Assembly (NCBI RefSeq): GCF_003075035.1
Contig: NZ_QCZE01000001.1
Coordinates: forward strand, 1,300,602-1,364,601
DNA: 64,000 nucleotides
Direction: 5' to 3'
From: Zobellella maritima
GTDB taxonomy: Bacteria > Pseudomonadota > Gammaproteobacteria > Enterobacterales > Aeromonadaceae
The translations under genes and the position numbers were made by a program. The notes below the pieces were generated by a model. The model ran no database searches. It had not been told where the DNA came from and was given only the letters and a program-made list of their open reading frames with translations. Each line of letters opens with the position of its first letter. Position 1 is the first letter of the stretch. Positions 44,875 through 56,000 of this stretch are shown in pieces.

Positions 44875-47256
44875 TTATGCTTCTTCGCCGAACTGCTTGG
44901 CCAGGTACAGCCAGGTGTCGACCACGGTATCCGGGTTGAGAGATACGGAGTCGATGCCCTGTTCCACCAGCCAGGCTGCGAAGTCGGCGTGGTCGGACGG
45001 ACCCTGACCACAGATGCCCACGTACTTGCCGGCCTTGCGGGCGGCCTGGATGGCCATCGACAACAGCGCCTTGACCGCGTCGTCACGCTCATCGAAGGAG
45101 CCGGCCACCAGACCGGAGTCCCGATCCAGGCCCAGGGTCAGCTGGGTCATATCGTTGGAGCCGATGGAGAAACCGTCGAAGTATGACAGGAACTTGTCGG
45201 CCAGCAGGGCGTTGGACGGCAGCTCGCACATCATGATCACCTTGAGGCCGGCTTCACCGCGCTTGAGGCCGTTCTCCGCCAGAATGTCGATAACAGAGGC
45301 CGCTTCGGACAGGGTACGCACGAAGGGGATCATGATCTCGACATTGGTCAGACCCATATCGTCACGCACCCGTTTGACCGCCTCGCACTCCATGGCGAAA
45401 CAGGCACGGAAGTCGTCGGAGATATAGCGGGAAGCGCCGCGGAAACCCAGCATGGGGTTTTCTTCGTCCGGTTCAAAGGCATCGCCGCCCATCAGGTTGG
45501 CATATTCATTCGACTTGAAGTCGGACAGGCGCACAATCACCCGCTCCGGCCAGAAGGCGGCGGCCAGGGTGGCGATGCCCTCGGTCAGCTTGCCGACAAA
45601 GAATTCGCGCGGGCTGTCGTAACCGGCGATCTGTTCGTCGATCTTCACCTTCAGCTCGGGGCTCTGCTTGTCGTATTCCAGCAACGCCTTGGGGTGTACG
45701 CCGATCATCCGGTTGATGATAAATTCCAGGCGCGCCAGGCCCACGCCCGCGTTGGGTAGCTGGGCAAAGTCGAAGGCCCGATCCGGGTTACCCACGTTCA
45801 TCATCACCTTGACCGGTGATACCGGCATGGAGCCGACTTCGGAGGTGGACACATTAAAATCCAACTTGCCCTGGTAGATAAAGCCGGTGTCACCCTCGGC
45901 ACAGGACACAGTGACTTCCTGGCCGGTCTGGATACGGTCGGTGGCATCGCCACAGCCGACCACGGCGGGAATCCCCAGCTCGCGGGCGATGATGGCAGCG
46001 TGGCAGGTACGACCGCCACGGTTGGTGACGATGGCCGCGGCCCGCTTCATGATCGGCTCCCAGTCCGGATCGGTCATGTCGGTGACCAGCACGTCGCCGG
46101 CCTTGATGTCATCCATCTGTTCGATGGAGGCGATGACTTTGGCGGCACCGGCACCGATCTTCTGGCCGATGGCCCGGCCTTCGGCAATCACTTCCCCTTT
46201 CTGGCTGAGCGCGAAACGCTCCAGCACATTGGCGTCCTGGCGGCTGCGCACGGTTTCGGGGCGAGCCTGTACGATATACAGCTTGCCGTCGACCCCGTCC
46301 TTGGCCCACTCGATGTCCATCGGGCGACCATAATGCTGTTCGATGATCATCGCCTGCTTGGCGAGTTCCATCACTTCGTCGTTGGTCAGAGAGAAGCTGC
46401 GACGCTCGCTCAGGCTGGTTTCCTTGATGTCGACCTGCTTGCCCAACTCGACCCCCTCTGCATAGATCATCTTCTGCAGCTTGGAGCCCAGGGTCTTGCG
46501 CACCACCGCCGGGCGACCGGCCTGGAGGGTCGGCTTGTGCACATAGAATTCGTCCGGGTTAACCGCCCCCTGCACCACCATCTCGCCCAGGCCCCAGGAG
46601 GAGGTAATGAACACCACCTGATCGAAGCCGGATTCGGTGTCCAGGGTGAACATCACGCCGGAGGCGGCGATGTCGGACCGCACCATGCGCTGGATACCGG
46701 CGGACAGCGCCACGCCTCGGTGATCATAGCCCTGGTGTACCCGGTAGGAGATGGCCCTGTCGTTGAACAGAGAAGCGAATACGTGCTTGATAGCCACCAT
46801 AACGGCATCCAGGCCACGCACGTTGAGGAAGGTTTCCTGCTGCCCGGCGAACGAGGCATCGGGCATATCTTCGGCGGTGGCGGAAGAGCGCACGGCGAAC
46901 GAAGCCTGATCACCGGCCTGACCGGCCAGCTGATGATAGGCATCGGCGATGGCCTGCTCCAGCTCGGGCAGGAAGGGAGTGTCGATCACCCACTGACGGA
47001 TGGTACGACCGGCTTCTCCCAGGGCCGCAATATCGTCCACATTCAGGCTGTCAAGCAACGCATGAATGCGATCATTGAGGCCGCTTTGCTCAAGAAACTC
47101 ATTAAAAGCATGGGCCGTAGTGGCAAAGCCACCGGGCACGGATACACCGGCACCGGCCAGCTGGCTGATCATTTCGCCCAAAGAGGCATTCTTGCCACCC
47201 ACCCGGTCCACATCGTGCATACCGAGCTGTTCGTACCAAATCACATTATCCTGCAC
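44875..47256 (-). CDS. ppsA: Phosphoenolpyruvate synthase
   Basis: 793 residues from a GTG at 47256 (GGAG eight bases upstream), one residue longer than E. coli PpsA. The ATP-binding domain begins with [12 protein letters not shown] and includes [22 protein letters not shown]. The phosphohistidine domain has the swivelling His in [14 protein letters not shown], and the PEP/pyruvate barrel ends with [15 protein letters not shown]. It converts pyruvate, ATP and water to PEP, AMP and Pi for gluconeogenesis. Divergent from ppsR, with a palindromic site in between. Confidence 0.97.
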   Translation of the reverse strand: MQDNVIWYEQLGMHDVDRVGGKNASLGEMISQLAGAGVSVPGGFATTAHAFNEFLEQSGLNDRIHALLDSLNVDDIAALGEAGRTIRQWVIDTPFLPELEQAIADAYHQLAGQAGDQASFAVRSSATAEDMPDASFAGQQETFLNVRGLDAVMVAIKHVFASLFNDRAISYRVHQGYDHRGVALSAGIQRMVRSDIAASGVMFTLDTESGFDQVVFITSSWGLGEMVVQGAVNPDEFYVHKPTLQAGRPAVVRKTLGSKLQKMIYAEGVELGKQVDIKETSLSERRSFSLTNDEVMELAKQAMIIEQHYGRPMDIEWAKDGVDGKLYIVQARPETVRSRQDANVLERFALSQKGEVIAEGRAIGQKIGAGAAKVIASIEQMDDIKAGDVLVTDMTDPDWEPIMKRAAAIVTNRGGRTCHAAIIARELGIPAVVGCGDATDRIQTGQEVTVSCAEGDTGFIYQGKLDFNVSTSEVGSMPVSPVKVMMNVGNPDRAFDFAQLPNAGVGLARLEFIINRMIGVHPKALLEYDKQSPELKVKIDEQIAGYDSPREFFVGKLTEGIATLAAAFWPERVIVRLSDFKSNEYANLMGGDAFEPDEENPMLGFRGASRYISDDFRACFAMECEAVKRVRDDMGLTNVEIMIPFVRTLSEAASVIDILAENGLKRGEAGLKVIMMCELPSNALLADKFLSYFDGFSIGSNDMTQLTLGLDRDSGLVAGSFDERDDAVKALLSMAIQAARKAGKYVGICGQGPSDHADFAAWLVEQGIDSVSLNPDTVVDTWLYLAKQFGEEA

Positions 47257-47393
47257 TGCGACGTCTCCATTAATTAGCCGAAGGTTCCGTTCAATCTTAC
47301 TGCGAAAATGCACATGCCTGGTTTCACTCTTTTATTATTTACGTTCGCTTATGGGCGCATGCACGAGATGATTCTACAATGGCGCCAAAAAGC

Positions 47394-47410
47394 GGGTAAA
47401 CGGTTTACCC
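47394..47410. promoter_or_regulatory. Palindromic operator candidate in the ppsA-ppsR gap
   Basis: gggtaaac-g-gtttaccc, perfect 8-base arms. It lies 34 bases before the ppsR start and 137 bases upstream of the ppsA start. The form (TAAAC-G-GTTTA) resembles LacI-family operators such as that of Cra, which activates ppsA in E. coli, but it is not the Cra consensus. Confidence 0.5.
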
Positions 47411-47444
47411 AAGGCAAATGTTAAAAGTGAGACCTGGAGGTCCC

Positions 47445-48257
47445 ATGCACACGGTTTTTTATGTTTCTGATGGGACGGCGATCACAGCCGAGGTATTCGG
47501 CCATGCGGTGTTGAGCCAGTTCCCGTTGCCTTTTGAACAATTCAGCATGCCCTTTGTCGAAGACCAGGAGAAGGCGCTGGCCGTCAAGGAGCGCATCAAT
47601 CAGTGTTACCATCAAAGCGGCAAACAGCCACTGGTGTTCCATACCATAGTGGACGACAAGGTGCGCCATATCATCACCGACAGCGACGCCATGTGTTATG
47701 ACTTCCTCAATACCTTCGTCGCCCCCATCGAACAGCAGCTGGGGGTCAAGGCCGAGCCACGCACCCACAGGACCCACGGCATGGACAACCGCCAGCATTA
47801 CGATGCGCGCATCGATGCGGTCAACTATGCCCTGGACAACGATGACGGCATCAACACCAAGGAATACGACGAGGCAGACATCATACTGGTGGGCGTGTCC
47901 CGCTGCGGCAAGACCCCCACCAGCCTGTACCTGGCCCTGCAATTCGGCATCCGGGTCGCCAACTATCCCTTTATCGATCAGGACATGAAGCACCTGACCC
48001 TGCCGCCCATGCTCAAGGCCAACCGCCACAAGCTGTTCGGCCTGACCATAGACGCCAACCGGCTGCAGGAAATTCGCCAGCGCCGCCGGGCCGACAGCCG
48101 CTATGCGGATCCGGAGCAGTGCCGCTACGAGCTGAACCAGATAGAACGGCTGTTCCGTATGGAGGCCATCCCCTTTATCGACACCACCTTCCACTCGGTC
48201 GAGGAAATATCGGTCAAGATCCTGGAGCGTGCCGGTATCCGCCGCCGTATTTTCTAA
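47445..48257 (+). CDS. ppsR: PEP synthase regulatory protein (bifunctional kinase / pyrophosphorylase)
   Basis: 270 residues from the ATG at 47445 (GGAGG four bases upstream). The start [20 protein letters not shown] and the P-loop [11 protein letters not shown] are typical of the DUF299/PpsR family. It inactivates PpsA by ADP-dependent phosphorylation of a threonine and restores it by Pi-dependent dephosphorylation. Divergent neighbour of its target gene ppsA, as in E. coli. A GC hairpin follows. Confidence 0.95.
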   Translation: MHTVFYVSDGTAITAEVFGHAVLSQFPLPFEQFSMPFVEDQEKALAVKERINQCYHQSGKQPLVFHTIVDDKVRHIITDSDAMCYDFLNTFVAPIEQQLGVKAEPRTHRTHGMDNRQHYDARIDAVNYALDNDDGINTKEYDEADIILVGVSRCGKTPTSLYLALQFGIRVANYPFIDQDMKHLTLPPMLKANRHKLFGLTIDANRLQEIRQRRRADSRYADPEQCRYELNQIERLFRMEAIPFIDTTFHSVEEISVKILERAGIRRRIF

Positions 48258-48266
48258 TGCCTGCCT

Positions 48267-48293
48267 GGCCGGGCCATCCCTGCCCGGCCCTTT
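48267..48293 (+). terminator. Terminator of ppsR
   Basis: Stem ggccgggc/gcccggcc with loop catccct, followed by ctttccc. Confidence 0.65.
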
Positions 48294-48529
48294 CCCAGCC
48301 TCGCTCTCGCCTACCTTTCCCTTGTTGTTCAACCTCCTGCATTATGTAAAACACAACATATTAATTTTTTGTTTACAGAAATGTACACATTAATGGATAA
48401 TGAATCACATCAATCATTCGATAACAGAGATACAACAGCAGCTCAACACAACTGATACGCCGATGCGTAACCAGCTCAATATGGATTGAAGAAGCCAACG
48501 ACAAAAGAAATCATCAGGGACTCGTCTTT

Positions 48530-49945
48530 ATGAACACCACCAACCAGAACAAATCGGTATTCGATTTTTATGGAAAACCCTCGCTGGGCAAGGCCTTACC
48601 GCTGTCTTTTCAACACATACTCGCCATGATCATGGGGGCCGTTACCCCCCCCCTTATCGTTGCTGGGGTGTCCGGTGCCAATGCCTATGAGACGATGCTG
48701 CTGATCCAGGTCGCCCTGCTGTTTTCGGGCATCTCGACCCTGCTGCAACTCTACCCCGTCGGCAGGCTGGGAGCCGGACTGCCGACCATCTTCGGCGTCG
48801 GCTTTGCCTATGTACCGACCCTGATCGCCATCGGCAGCGTCTATGGTGTACCCGGTATCCTGGGTGCCCAGATAGCCGGCGGTATCTCCATGATAGTGGT
48901 CGGTATCTTTATCAAACAGATCCGCCACTTGTTTCCCCCCGTGGTGGCCGGCACAGTCGTACTGGTGATCGGCCTGTCCCTGTATGATATCGCCATCAAA
49001 TACATGGCCGGCAGCGGTAATATCAATGCCGCCGGGTTCGGCAGCGGTGAAAACTGGCTGGTGGGTCTGACCACCCTGGCCGTGGTGCTGTGCTGTTCGC
49101 AGTTTGCCAAGGGCTATCTGCGCCTGGCGGCCATCATCTGCGGCATCCTGGTCGGCTATGTGATGGCCTTCGTGTTCGGCATGGTCGATTTTTCCAGGCT
49201 GGCCGACGCCCCCTGGTTGCTGGTGCCCACGCCCTTCGCGCTGGGCATTGAATTTCACACCACCGCCATCATCTCCATGGTGGTGATCTGTGTCGTCAAC
49301 TCGGTGCAGACCATCGGTGATCTGTCGGCCACCACGGTCGGCGGCATGAATCGCGAGCTGGCAGACAAGGAACTGTCCGGGGGCCTGCTGGGCAATGGAG
49401 TCTGTACCCTGTTCGGCTCTCTGTTCGGTGCACTGCCGACCGCCTCGTTCAGCCAGAACGTGGGTATCGTCGCCATGACCAAGGTGATCAGCAGGTATGT
49501 ACTGGGGGTGGCGGCGGTATTCCTGATCCTGGCCGGCTTTATGCCCAAGTTCGGTGCCCTGATGACCACCATTCCCTATCCGGTACTGGGCGGCGCCACC
49601 ATCATCGTCTTCGGCATGATCACCATGACCGGCATCCAGTTGCTGATCAAGGACGAACTCTCTTCCAGAAACGTCACCATAGTGGCCCTGTCGCTGGCAC
49701 TGGCCATGGGCATCAAGGCGGTGCCCGAGGCGATCGGGCAACTGCCGGACACCCTGAATATGCTGGTCAGCTCACCGGTGATCGTGGCCGCCGTCATGGC
49801 CTTTACCCTCAACATGGCACTGCCGAAGAAGACGCTGCTGGACGAGGCCCGGGAACGGGAACAAATTGAACAGGAAATGAACGGCGAGGAAGGAAAAAAG
49901 CCCGCCTTTAACAACAAGGCCGCAGAAGTGAAAGCCACCCACTGA
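48530..49945 (+). CDS. NCS2-family nucleobase permease (xanthine/uric acid type)
   Basis: 471 residues with about 14 hydrophobic segments. Family signatures include SFQHILAMIMGAVTPPLIVAG, YPVGRLGAGLPTIFGVGFAYV, the motif SVQTIGDLSATTVGGMNREL and SFSQNVGIVAMTKV. This is a proton-coupled nucleobase symporter in the inner membrane; the GMNREL region and length fit the xanthine/uric acid branch more than the uracil (UraA) branch. No purine catabolic genes are adjacent. The 272-base upstream gap is AT-rich (48345-48430), with no purine riboswitch that I can see. Confidence 0.85.
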   Translation: MNTTNQNKSVFDFYGKPSLGKALPLSFQHILAMIMGAVTPPLIVAGVSGANAYETMLLIQVALLFSGISTLLQLYPVGRLGAGLPTIFGVGFAYVPTLIAIGSVYGVPGILGAQIAGGISMIVVGIFIKQIRHLFPPVVAGTVVLVIGLSLYDIAIKYMAGSGNINAAGFGSGENWLVGLTTLAVVLCCSQFAKGYLRLAAIICGILVGYVMAFVFGMVDFSRLADAPWLLVPTPFALGIEFHTTAIISMVVICVVNSVQTIGDLSATTVGGMNRELADKELSGGLLGNGVCTLFGSLFGALPTASFSQNVGIVAMTKVISRYVLGVAAVFLILAGFMPKFGALMTTIPYPVLGGATIIVFGMITMTGIQLLIKDELSSRNVTIVALSLALAMGIKAVPEAIGQLPDTLNMLVSSPVIVAAVMAFTLNMALPKKTLLDEAREREQIEQEMNGEEGKKPAFNNKAAEVKATH

Positions 49946-49975
49946 CCCGGCTGCCAACCCGGTCCACGACTATAG

Positions 49976-50000
49976 AGCCGGTCCCATGACCGGCTTTTTT
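49976..50000 (+). terminator. Terminator of the NCS2 permease gene
   Basis: Stem agccggtc/gaccggct with loop ccat, followed by six T. Confidence 0.9.
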
Positions 50001-50026
50001 ATGCCAAAAACGACAAAAACAGGCAA

Positions 50027-50329
50027 TCAGCGCCCCGGATTGAGCGCCAGTACCTCGGCCCGGATCACCGACTGCTCGGCGATCAGCGGGTTCACCAGGG
50101 CCCGGCTGCGCTGATAATGGGGGGTTTCCTTATGGGCGGCCAGCGCGGCTTCATCCTCGTAGACTTCATACAGATAAAACAGCTCGGGATCCGCCTTATC
50201 CTGCAGCACATCAAATACATGGCAGCCCGGCTCATCCCGCACCGAGGCCGCTGCATTTTCCTGCATGACCGGCAGGAACTGCTCCCGGGTACCGGCCTTG
50301 AGCCTGGTTTTGACAATAATCGAATACAA
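50027..50329 (-). CDS. Antibiotic biosynthesis monooxygenase (ABM) domain protein, YgiN-like
   Basis: 100 residues from a TTG at 50329, chosen because AAGGAG lies six bases upstream and no ATG is in reach. A single ABM ferredoxin-like domain: YSIIVKTRLKAGTREQFLPVM, ASVRDEPGCHVFDVLQD, LFYLYEVYEDEAALAAHKETPHY. Such dimeric cofactor-free enzymes act on quinols or aromatic substrates. The neighbouring divergent VOC gene may be functionally related. Confidence 0.8.
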   Translation of the reverse strand: MYSIIVKTRLKAGTREQFLPVMQENAAASVRDEPGCHVFDVLQDKADPELFYLYEVYEDEAALAAHKETPHYQRSRALVNPLIAEQSVIRAEVLALNPGR

Positions 50330-50406
50330 GGTAGACTCCTTAACAAATGCTCCAAAAAACATAAAAATAGTACACAATATTTTCAATAAATATACAAGGA
50401 GTCCCC

Positions 50407-50820
50407 ATGGAAAGACCTGGACGCTTAAACGGCATGCGCCATATCGCCTTCGTGATGCCCAACCTGGAAGAGTGTGAACGTTTCTACGTAGACATTTTGG
50501 GGATGGAAGTACTGAACCGGGCCAGCAAAAACCTGGTCTACCTGACCTGCGGCAACGACAACCTGTCCCTCGGTCGCGGTGAGGCGACAACCGGCGGCCA
50601 ACAGCGTATGGATCACTTCGGCTTTGTGGTCGACACCAGGGAGGAGCTGGATGCCTGGTATCGTTATTTCCAAAGTAAAGGCGTGCCACTGCTCGACCAG
50701 CCTCATGACCACTCGGACGGCGCCCGCAGTTTTCATATTACGGACCCCGCCGGCAATGTGATCCAGCCCATCTATCATCCTGCCATTTCCGGACAGCGGT
50801 TCAGTTCCCCGGGTAACTGA
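50407..50820 (+). CDS. VOC (glyoxalase/extradiol dioxygenase superfamily) protein
   Basis: 137 residues with AAGGAG upstream. Two beta-alpha-beta-beta-beta modules: MRHIAFVMPNLEECERFYVDILG begins the first with a possible metal His, MDHFGFVVDTREELDAWY the second with another. A third ligand position reads GNVIQ, with Gln where glyoxalases and dioxygenases have Glu, so metal binding is uncertain. Substrate unknown. Divergent from the ABM gene with 77 bases between starts. Confidence 0.8.
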   Translation: MERPGRLNGMRHIAFVMPNLEECERFYVDILGMEVLNRASKNLVYLTCGNDNLSLGRGEATTGGQQRMDHFGFVVDTREELDAWYRYFQSKGVPLLDQPHDHSDGARSFHITDPAGNVIQPIYHPAISGQRFSSPGN

Positions 50821-50850
50821 CTCCCTTTGAGTACCCCATCCGATGATAAT

Positions 50851-50882
50851 AAAGCCGGCAGGTTTTCAGCCTGCCGGCTTTC
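50851..50882. terminator. Terminator after the VOC gene
   Basis: Perfect 11-bp stem aagccggcagg/cctgccggctt with a 7-base loop and short T run. Confidence 0.75.
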
Positions 50883-50940
50883 CGTTATGGTAGTGACATA
50901 GTGCGCCCGCACGCCAACTTTCCATCTTTTTGAGAACACT

Positions 50941-51981
50941 ATGTCGATACACACAGACGAATTAAGAAGCCGCCGACTGGACCGCCTGATCACGCCCAAG
51001 GCATTGAGCCAGGCCTATCCGCTGACCGACGCCATGGCCGAGACGGTGCTCGGGGCGCGGGCCGAGATAGAAGCCATCCTCAAGGGTGAAGATCCCCGCC
51101 TGCTGGTTATTGTCGGGCCCTGTTCGGTGCACGACACCGAGGCCGCCCTGGCCTATGCCGAGCGACTGAACGCCCTGCGTCTGCGCTATCGGGATCGGCT
51201 GTGCATCGTGATGCGCACCTATTTTGAAAAGCCGCGCACTATCGTCGGCTGGAAGGGCCTAATCAACGATCCGCACCTGGACGGCAGTTTCGATGTCAAC
51301 ACCGGCCTGCGCCTGGCCCGCAAGCTGCTGTGCGATATCAATGCCCTGGGATTGCCCACCGCCACCGAATTCCTGGATATGGTGACCGGGCAGTATATTG
51401 CCGATCTGATCAGCTGGGGCGCCATCGGTGCCCGCACCACCGAATCCCAGGTACACCGGGAAATGGCCTCGGCCCTCTCCTGCCCGGTCGGGTTCAAAAA
51501 CGGTACCGACGGCAATATCCAGATCGCCCTGGACGCGGTGCGCGCCGCCAGCTACGGCCATATCTTCTGCTCTCCCGATAAAGACGGCCAGATGACCATC
51601 TACCAGACCCAGGGCAATCCCTTCGGCCACCTGATCCTCCGCGGCGGCAAGGCCCCCAACTATGATGCCGACAGCATCGCCCTGGCTGCCGAGGGCTTAA
51701 GCCAGGCCGGCCTGACCCCACGACTGGTCGTGGATCTGAGCCACGGCAACAGCCTGAAACAGCACAGCCGCCAGCTGCTGGTGGCCGAAGATATCTGCCG
51801 CCAACTCCGTCAGGGCAGCCGGCATATTGCCGGTATCATGGCCGAAAGCTTTATCGTGGAAGGCAACCAGCCGGTGGTAGACGGCAAGGCCGCCGTGTTC
51901 GGCCAGAGCATCACCGATGCCTGCCTGGGCTGGAGCGACAGCGAACGCCTGCTGACCATGCTGCATGACGCGCTAGCCTGA
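50941..51981 (+). CDS. aroH: 3-deoxy-7-phosphoheptulonate (DAHP) synthase, AroH-like
   Basis: 346 residues of the type I alpha DAHP synthase family. Conserved elements include VIVGPCSVHD, the metal and substrate motif YFEKPRTIVGWKG, WGAIGARTTESQVHREMASALSCPVGFKNGTDG and VDLSHGNS. Details such as MVTGQYIADLI and SPDKDGQMTIYQTQGNP agree better with the tryptophan-sensitive AroH than with AroG or AroF of E. coli. It condenses PEP and erythrose 4-phosphate, the entry to chorismate. No leader peptide or TRAP site is obvious; feedback type is inferred only. Confidence 0.85.
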   Translation: MSIHTDELRSRRLDRLITPKALSQAYPLTDAMAETVLGARAEIEAILKGEDPRLLVIVGPCSVHDTEAALAYAERLNALRLRYRDRLCIVMRTYFEKPRTIVGWKGLINDPHLDGSFDVNTGLRLARKLLCDINALGLPTATEFLDMVTGQYIADLISWGAIGARTTESQVHREMASALSCPVGFKNGTDGNIQIALDAVRAASYGHIFCSPDKDGQMTIYQTQGNPFGHLILRGGKAPNYDADSIALAAEGLSQAGLTPRLVVDLSHGNSLKQHSRQLLVAEDICRQLRQGSRHIAGIMAESFIVEGNQPVVDGKAAVFGQSITDACLGWSDSERLLTMLHDALA

Positions 51982-52076
51982 TCGTTAACAGGCCCGGATC
52001 AGGGCCTGTGTCACCCTCATCGACGACCGGCTTTCCTCTATGCTTGTGGTAACCCATCAACAAGCAGGAGGCATGG

Positions 52077-53093
52077 ATGAAGCTAATCACCGGGATACTG
52101 CTGCTGCTGGCCTGCCCGGTACTGGCGCAGGTCCCGGTCAGGATCGCTCCCCTGTCCGCCCTTACCCAGCCTCAGCGACACAGCGCACCGGCCAGGGTAG
52201 TCAACGACCAGCAAGCCCTGCTGGCCGCCCGCATCTCCGGGGAAATCAGCCGAGTCCTGGTCCGGGTTGGTGACCGAGTCGCACAGGGGCAGCTGCTGCT
52301 CGAACTGGATTGCCGGGATCAAGAATTGAGCCGCCGGCAGCTGGCCGCAGCCCTGGAACAGCTACAGGCTCGCCATCCACTGCTGACCCGCCGTCTGGCC
52401 CGCGCCCGCTCCCTGTATAGCCAAAACAACCTGCCCGAGGAAACACTGGATCAGCGCCGCAGCGCGCTGGCGGTGCTCAATGCCGATATCAGATCCGCCC
52501 AGGCCACCCTGGCCAGGGCCGAACTGGATATCGAACGCTGCCGCATTGCAGCCCCCTTCGACGCCACCATTCTGGAACAACTGACTGCCACCGGTACCCT
52601 GGTGCAGGCCGGCGCCCCCTTGTTCCGGGTACAGCAGGAACAGGGCGCCGAGCTGAGCGTGCAGTTGCCCCCCGAGCGGGTGGTCCGGGTTCGTCGGGCC
52701 GAGCGCCTCTGGTTCGAGTTTGCCGGCCGGGCCTATCCGGTGCGGCTGCGCCGGGCAGTCGATCAGATCAAGGCCGGTCGCACCCAGGAGCTGCGCCTCG
52801 ACTTTACCCATAACCGCCCCCTCACGGGTGCCGCCGGGGTACTGATCTGGCAGGCAGCCGAGCCGCTGCTGCCGGCCAACCTGCTGGTCAGACACGATAA
52901 CCGGCTGGGCGTCATGGTGGTAAATCGGGATCGGGCCCGTTTCGTACCCTTGCCGGATGCCATCGAAGGCCAGGCCAGTACCATCGCCCTGCCGGCCGAC
53001 ACCCGGGTGATCATCGAAGGACAATTTACCGTGCGCGACGACGACCCGATCCGGGTCGAGGGCAGCCTCGATGATACAGCGCCTGCTCACTAA
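52077..53093 (+). CDS. RND efflux periplasmic adaptor (membrane fusion protein)
   Basis: 338 residues with AGGAGG five bases upstream of the ATG. A signal peptide (1-17) without lipobox is followed by the biotinyl-lipoyl-like half-motifs ARISGEISRVLVRVGDRVAQGQ (about 51-72) and FDATILEQLTATGTLVQAG, separated by an alpha-hairpin (about 80-150), then beta-barrel parts. It links an RND pump to an outer-membrane channel. It overlaps the pump gene by 23 bases. No TolC-type gene is adjacent. Confidence 0.85.
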   Translation: MKLITGILLLLACPVLAQVPVRIAPLSALTQPQRHSAPARVVNDQQALLAARISGEISRVLVRVGDRVAQGQLLLELDCRDQELSRRQLAAALEQLQARHPLLTRRLARARSLYSQNNLPEETLDQRRSALAVLNADIRSAQATLARAELDIERCRIAAPFDATILEQLTATGTLVQAGAPLFRVQQEQGAELSVQLPPERVVRVRRAERLWFEFAGRAYPVRLRRAVDQIKAGRTQELRLDFTHNRPLTGAAGVLIWQAAEPLLPANLLVRHDNRLGVMVVNRDRARFVPLPDAIEGQASTIALPADTRVIIEGQFTVRDDDPIRVEGSLDDTAPAH

Positions 53094-56000
53094 TCATGTC
53101 CTGGCCAATCTGACCTTCCTGCTGGTGCTGGTAGTAGGCGCCATTGGCTATGGGCAACTGCCGCGTCAACAGGATCCCACCATCAACTTCAATTGGCTGG
53201 CGATTACCACCGCCCTGCCCGGAGCCGCTGCCGAAGATGTAGAGCGTCAGGTAACCAATCCGCTGGAAGAGGCCCTGCGCACCATTCCCGACACCATGTT
53301 CGTTTCCTCCAACAGCCGGGAAAATGTCTCCAGCCTGCTGATCCGCTTCAAGGACATAGACAGCCGCACCTACGACAAGCGCGTACAGAGCGTGCGCCGG
53401 GAGCTGAGCAACGCCGAAGACGAACTGCCCGAACTGGCTTCCTCCCCCTTTGTGCTGGAAATCACCTCGGCCAACGCCTTCCCCACCGTAACCCTGGCGG
53501 TGGTAGGCACCGCCAACGACGAAAACCTGCGCCGCCAGGCCTTTGCCATCCGCCAGGACCTGGAGCGCCTCAATGGAGTGGACAGGGTCGATCCCATCGG
53601 CCTGCACAGGCCAGAGCTTCAGGTACGCTTCGATCCCGAGCGGCTGGCGGGCCAGGGGCTGTCACCGGTGCAACTGGCCGACGCCGTGGCGCTCTGGTTC
53701 CGGGATATTGCCGCCGGCCGGGTGTCGGTCGAGGAACAGGCCTGGCTGGTACGGCTGATCGGCCGGGAGCCCGATGCCGATGCCCTCAAGCAACTGCCCC
53801 TGGTGGGCCTGGACCGGCATCTCCGCCTGGCGGATTTGGCCGAGGTGCGCCAGGCGCGGCGCGATCCCCGCCAGCTGGCCCGGGTAAACGGCCGGCCGGC
53901 AGTCCTGATGTCGGTGATGAAACAGGGAGACGCCAATACCCTGGCACTGGTGGCTCGCGTCCAGGACTATCTGCACAGCCGCAACCGGCTCGGCGTACAG
54001 ACCGGTGTCGAACTGATCCTGATCGATGACCAGACCATTCCCACCCGCAATGCCATCCGGGTGATGCAGACCAATGCACTAATCGGCCTGAGCCTAGTGC
54101 TGCTGGTCGCCTGGCTGTTTCTGGGCCTGCGCATCGCCCTGCTCACTGCCATCGGCATTCCCTTTATCCTGGCCGGCACCTTCCTCGTGCTCTGGGTCGG
54201 CGGCGAAACCCTGAACGTCGTAGTGCTGCTGGGGGTGGTGATCGTTCTGGGCATGCTGGTGGACGACGCCGTGGTGGTGGTTGAATCGATCTATTACCGC
54301 CTTAACCGGGGCTCGGCGCCTCTGGATGCCTGCCTGGGCGCCATTGCCGAAGTCGGCCGGCCTGTACTCAGCGCCGTGCTCACCACCATGGCGGCCTTCC
54401 TGCCACTCATGTTGCTGCCCGGCATCCTCGGCCAGTTTATGAAGGTGATCCCCATGGTGGTCAGCCTGGCCCTGGCCATTTCGCTACTGGAAGCCTTCTG
54501 GATGCTGCCCGCCCATGTGCTGGCGGCCCGGGTCCGCTTTCACCGGCACAGCCGGGGGGCACGTTTTCGCCGACGGATGGCTCGCCGGCTGCAGCGGCTG
54601 TATCTGCGCTACCTGCTCAAGGCCATGCGACACCCCTGGCTGACCTTTGGCCTGATCGGCAGCCTGTTCCTCGCCGCCCTGCTGTCTCTGGCCCTGGGGC
54701 TGATCCGCATGGACTTCTTTGCCTCGGATCCCCTGCGCCTGTTCTACATCACCCTGGAAATGCCGGCCCATACCCGGGTGCAGGATACCCAGGCCAAGGT
54801 GCAGCAGCTGGAGCGGATAGTGCGGGCACACCTGGATCACGACGAGATCCGCGCCATCGCCGGTTACGGCGGCCAGAAGTTTACCGATCGAGAGCCCCTG
54901 TTCGGCGACCACTACGGCCAGCTGCTGGTGGGGCTAAGACCCAAGCCGCCGGATGGCAGGGAAGTGGCCGAGATCATCGACAGCCTGCGCCAGCCCGTTG
55001 CCAGCCTGCCCGGCCCCCTGAATCTGACCTTTCTGACCCTGGCCGGCGGGCCGCCAGTGTCCCGCCCGATCAGCATCAAGGTGCGTGGTAACGAGGTCGA
55101 CGAAGTCACCCGGGCAGCCCGGGCGTTGCAGCAAATGTTGACCGAAATAGAGGGAGTGACGGACATCGGCAATGACGCCGGTGGCGGACGCATGGCGTTG
55201 ACTCTGACCCCCGATTACGAAGCGATTATCCAGGCCGGGCTTGACCCGCTGCAGGTGCTGCGCACCCTCAACCTGCTGGTGGACGGCGAGCTGGTCGCCG
55301 ATCTGCAGCACCAGGGGCAGAAACTGGAAATCAGGGTACAGGCCAAAGCAGCCCGGCTAACGGATATCCGCCAGCTACTGGACTTTCAGTTACCGGGCCC
55401 CGCGGGCGCCACGCCGCTCAGCCAGCTGGTGCACGCCGAGCACCGCCAGAGCCAGGCCAATATCCGCCATTACAATTTCCGGCGGGCCATCACGGTGGAG
55501 GCCTCGCTCGCCGAGGGCGGTCCCGATACCCTGACGGCCAATCGGCTGATCAAGGAACGCTGGGACCGGCAATATCAGGCCAGGTTCGCCAATATCGATC
55601 TGGATTTTTCCGGCGAACTTGACGACATACAGCAAAGCCTGGATGCCATGGGCCGGCTGTTTCTGCTGGGGGTGGGTGTCATGTACCTGATTCTGGGCAC
55701 CCAGTTCAACAGCTATTTCCAACCGCTGCTGATCCTGGCGACCGTGCCCATGGCCTTTACCGGGGTAGTATTCGGCCTGCTGCTGAGCAATAACCCGCTC
55801 AGCCTCTATACCCTGTACGGGGTGGTGGCCCTGGCCGGTATCGCGGTCAATTCGGCCATCGTGCTGATCAGTGCCGCCAACCAGCGCCGCCAGGCGGGCA
55901 TGGGTCTGCTCCACGCCACCCTGTTCGCCGCCCGGCGGCGGCTGATACCTATCCTGATCACGTCGCTGACCACCATCGCCGGGCTGTTTTCCCTGGCCAC

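Noticed and set aside
48258..48529. Possible purine riboswitch upstream of the NCS2 permease
   Set aside because: No purine aptamer loops are visible and this class is rare in gammaproteobacteria; the region is simply AT-rich.
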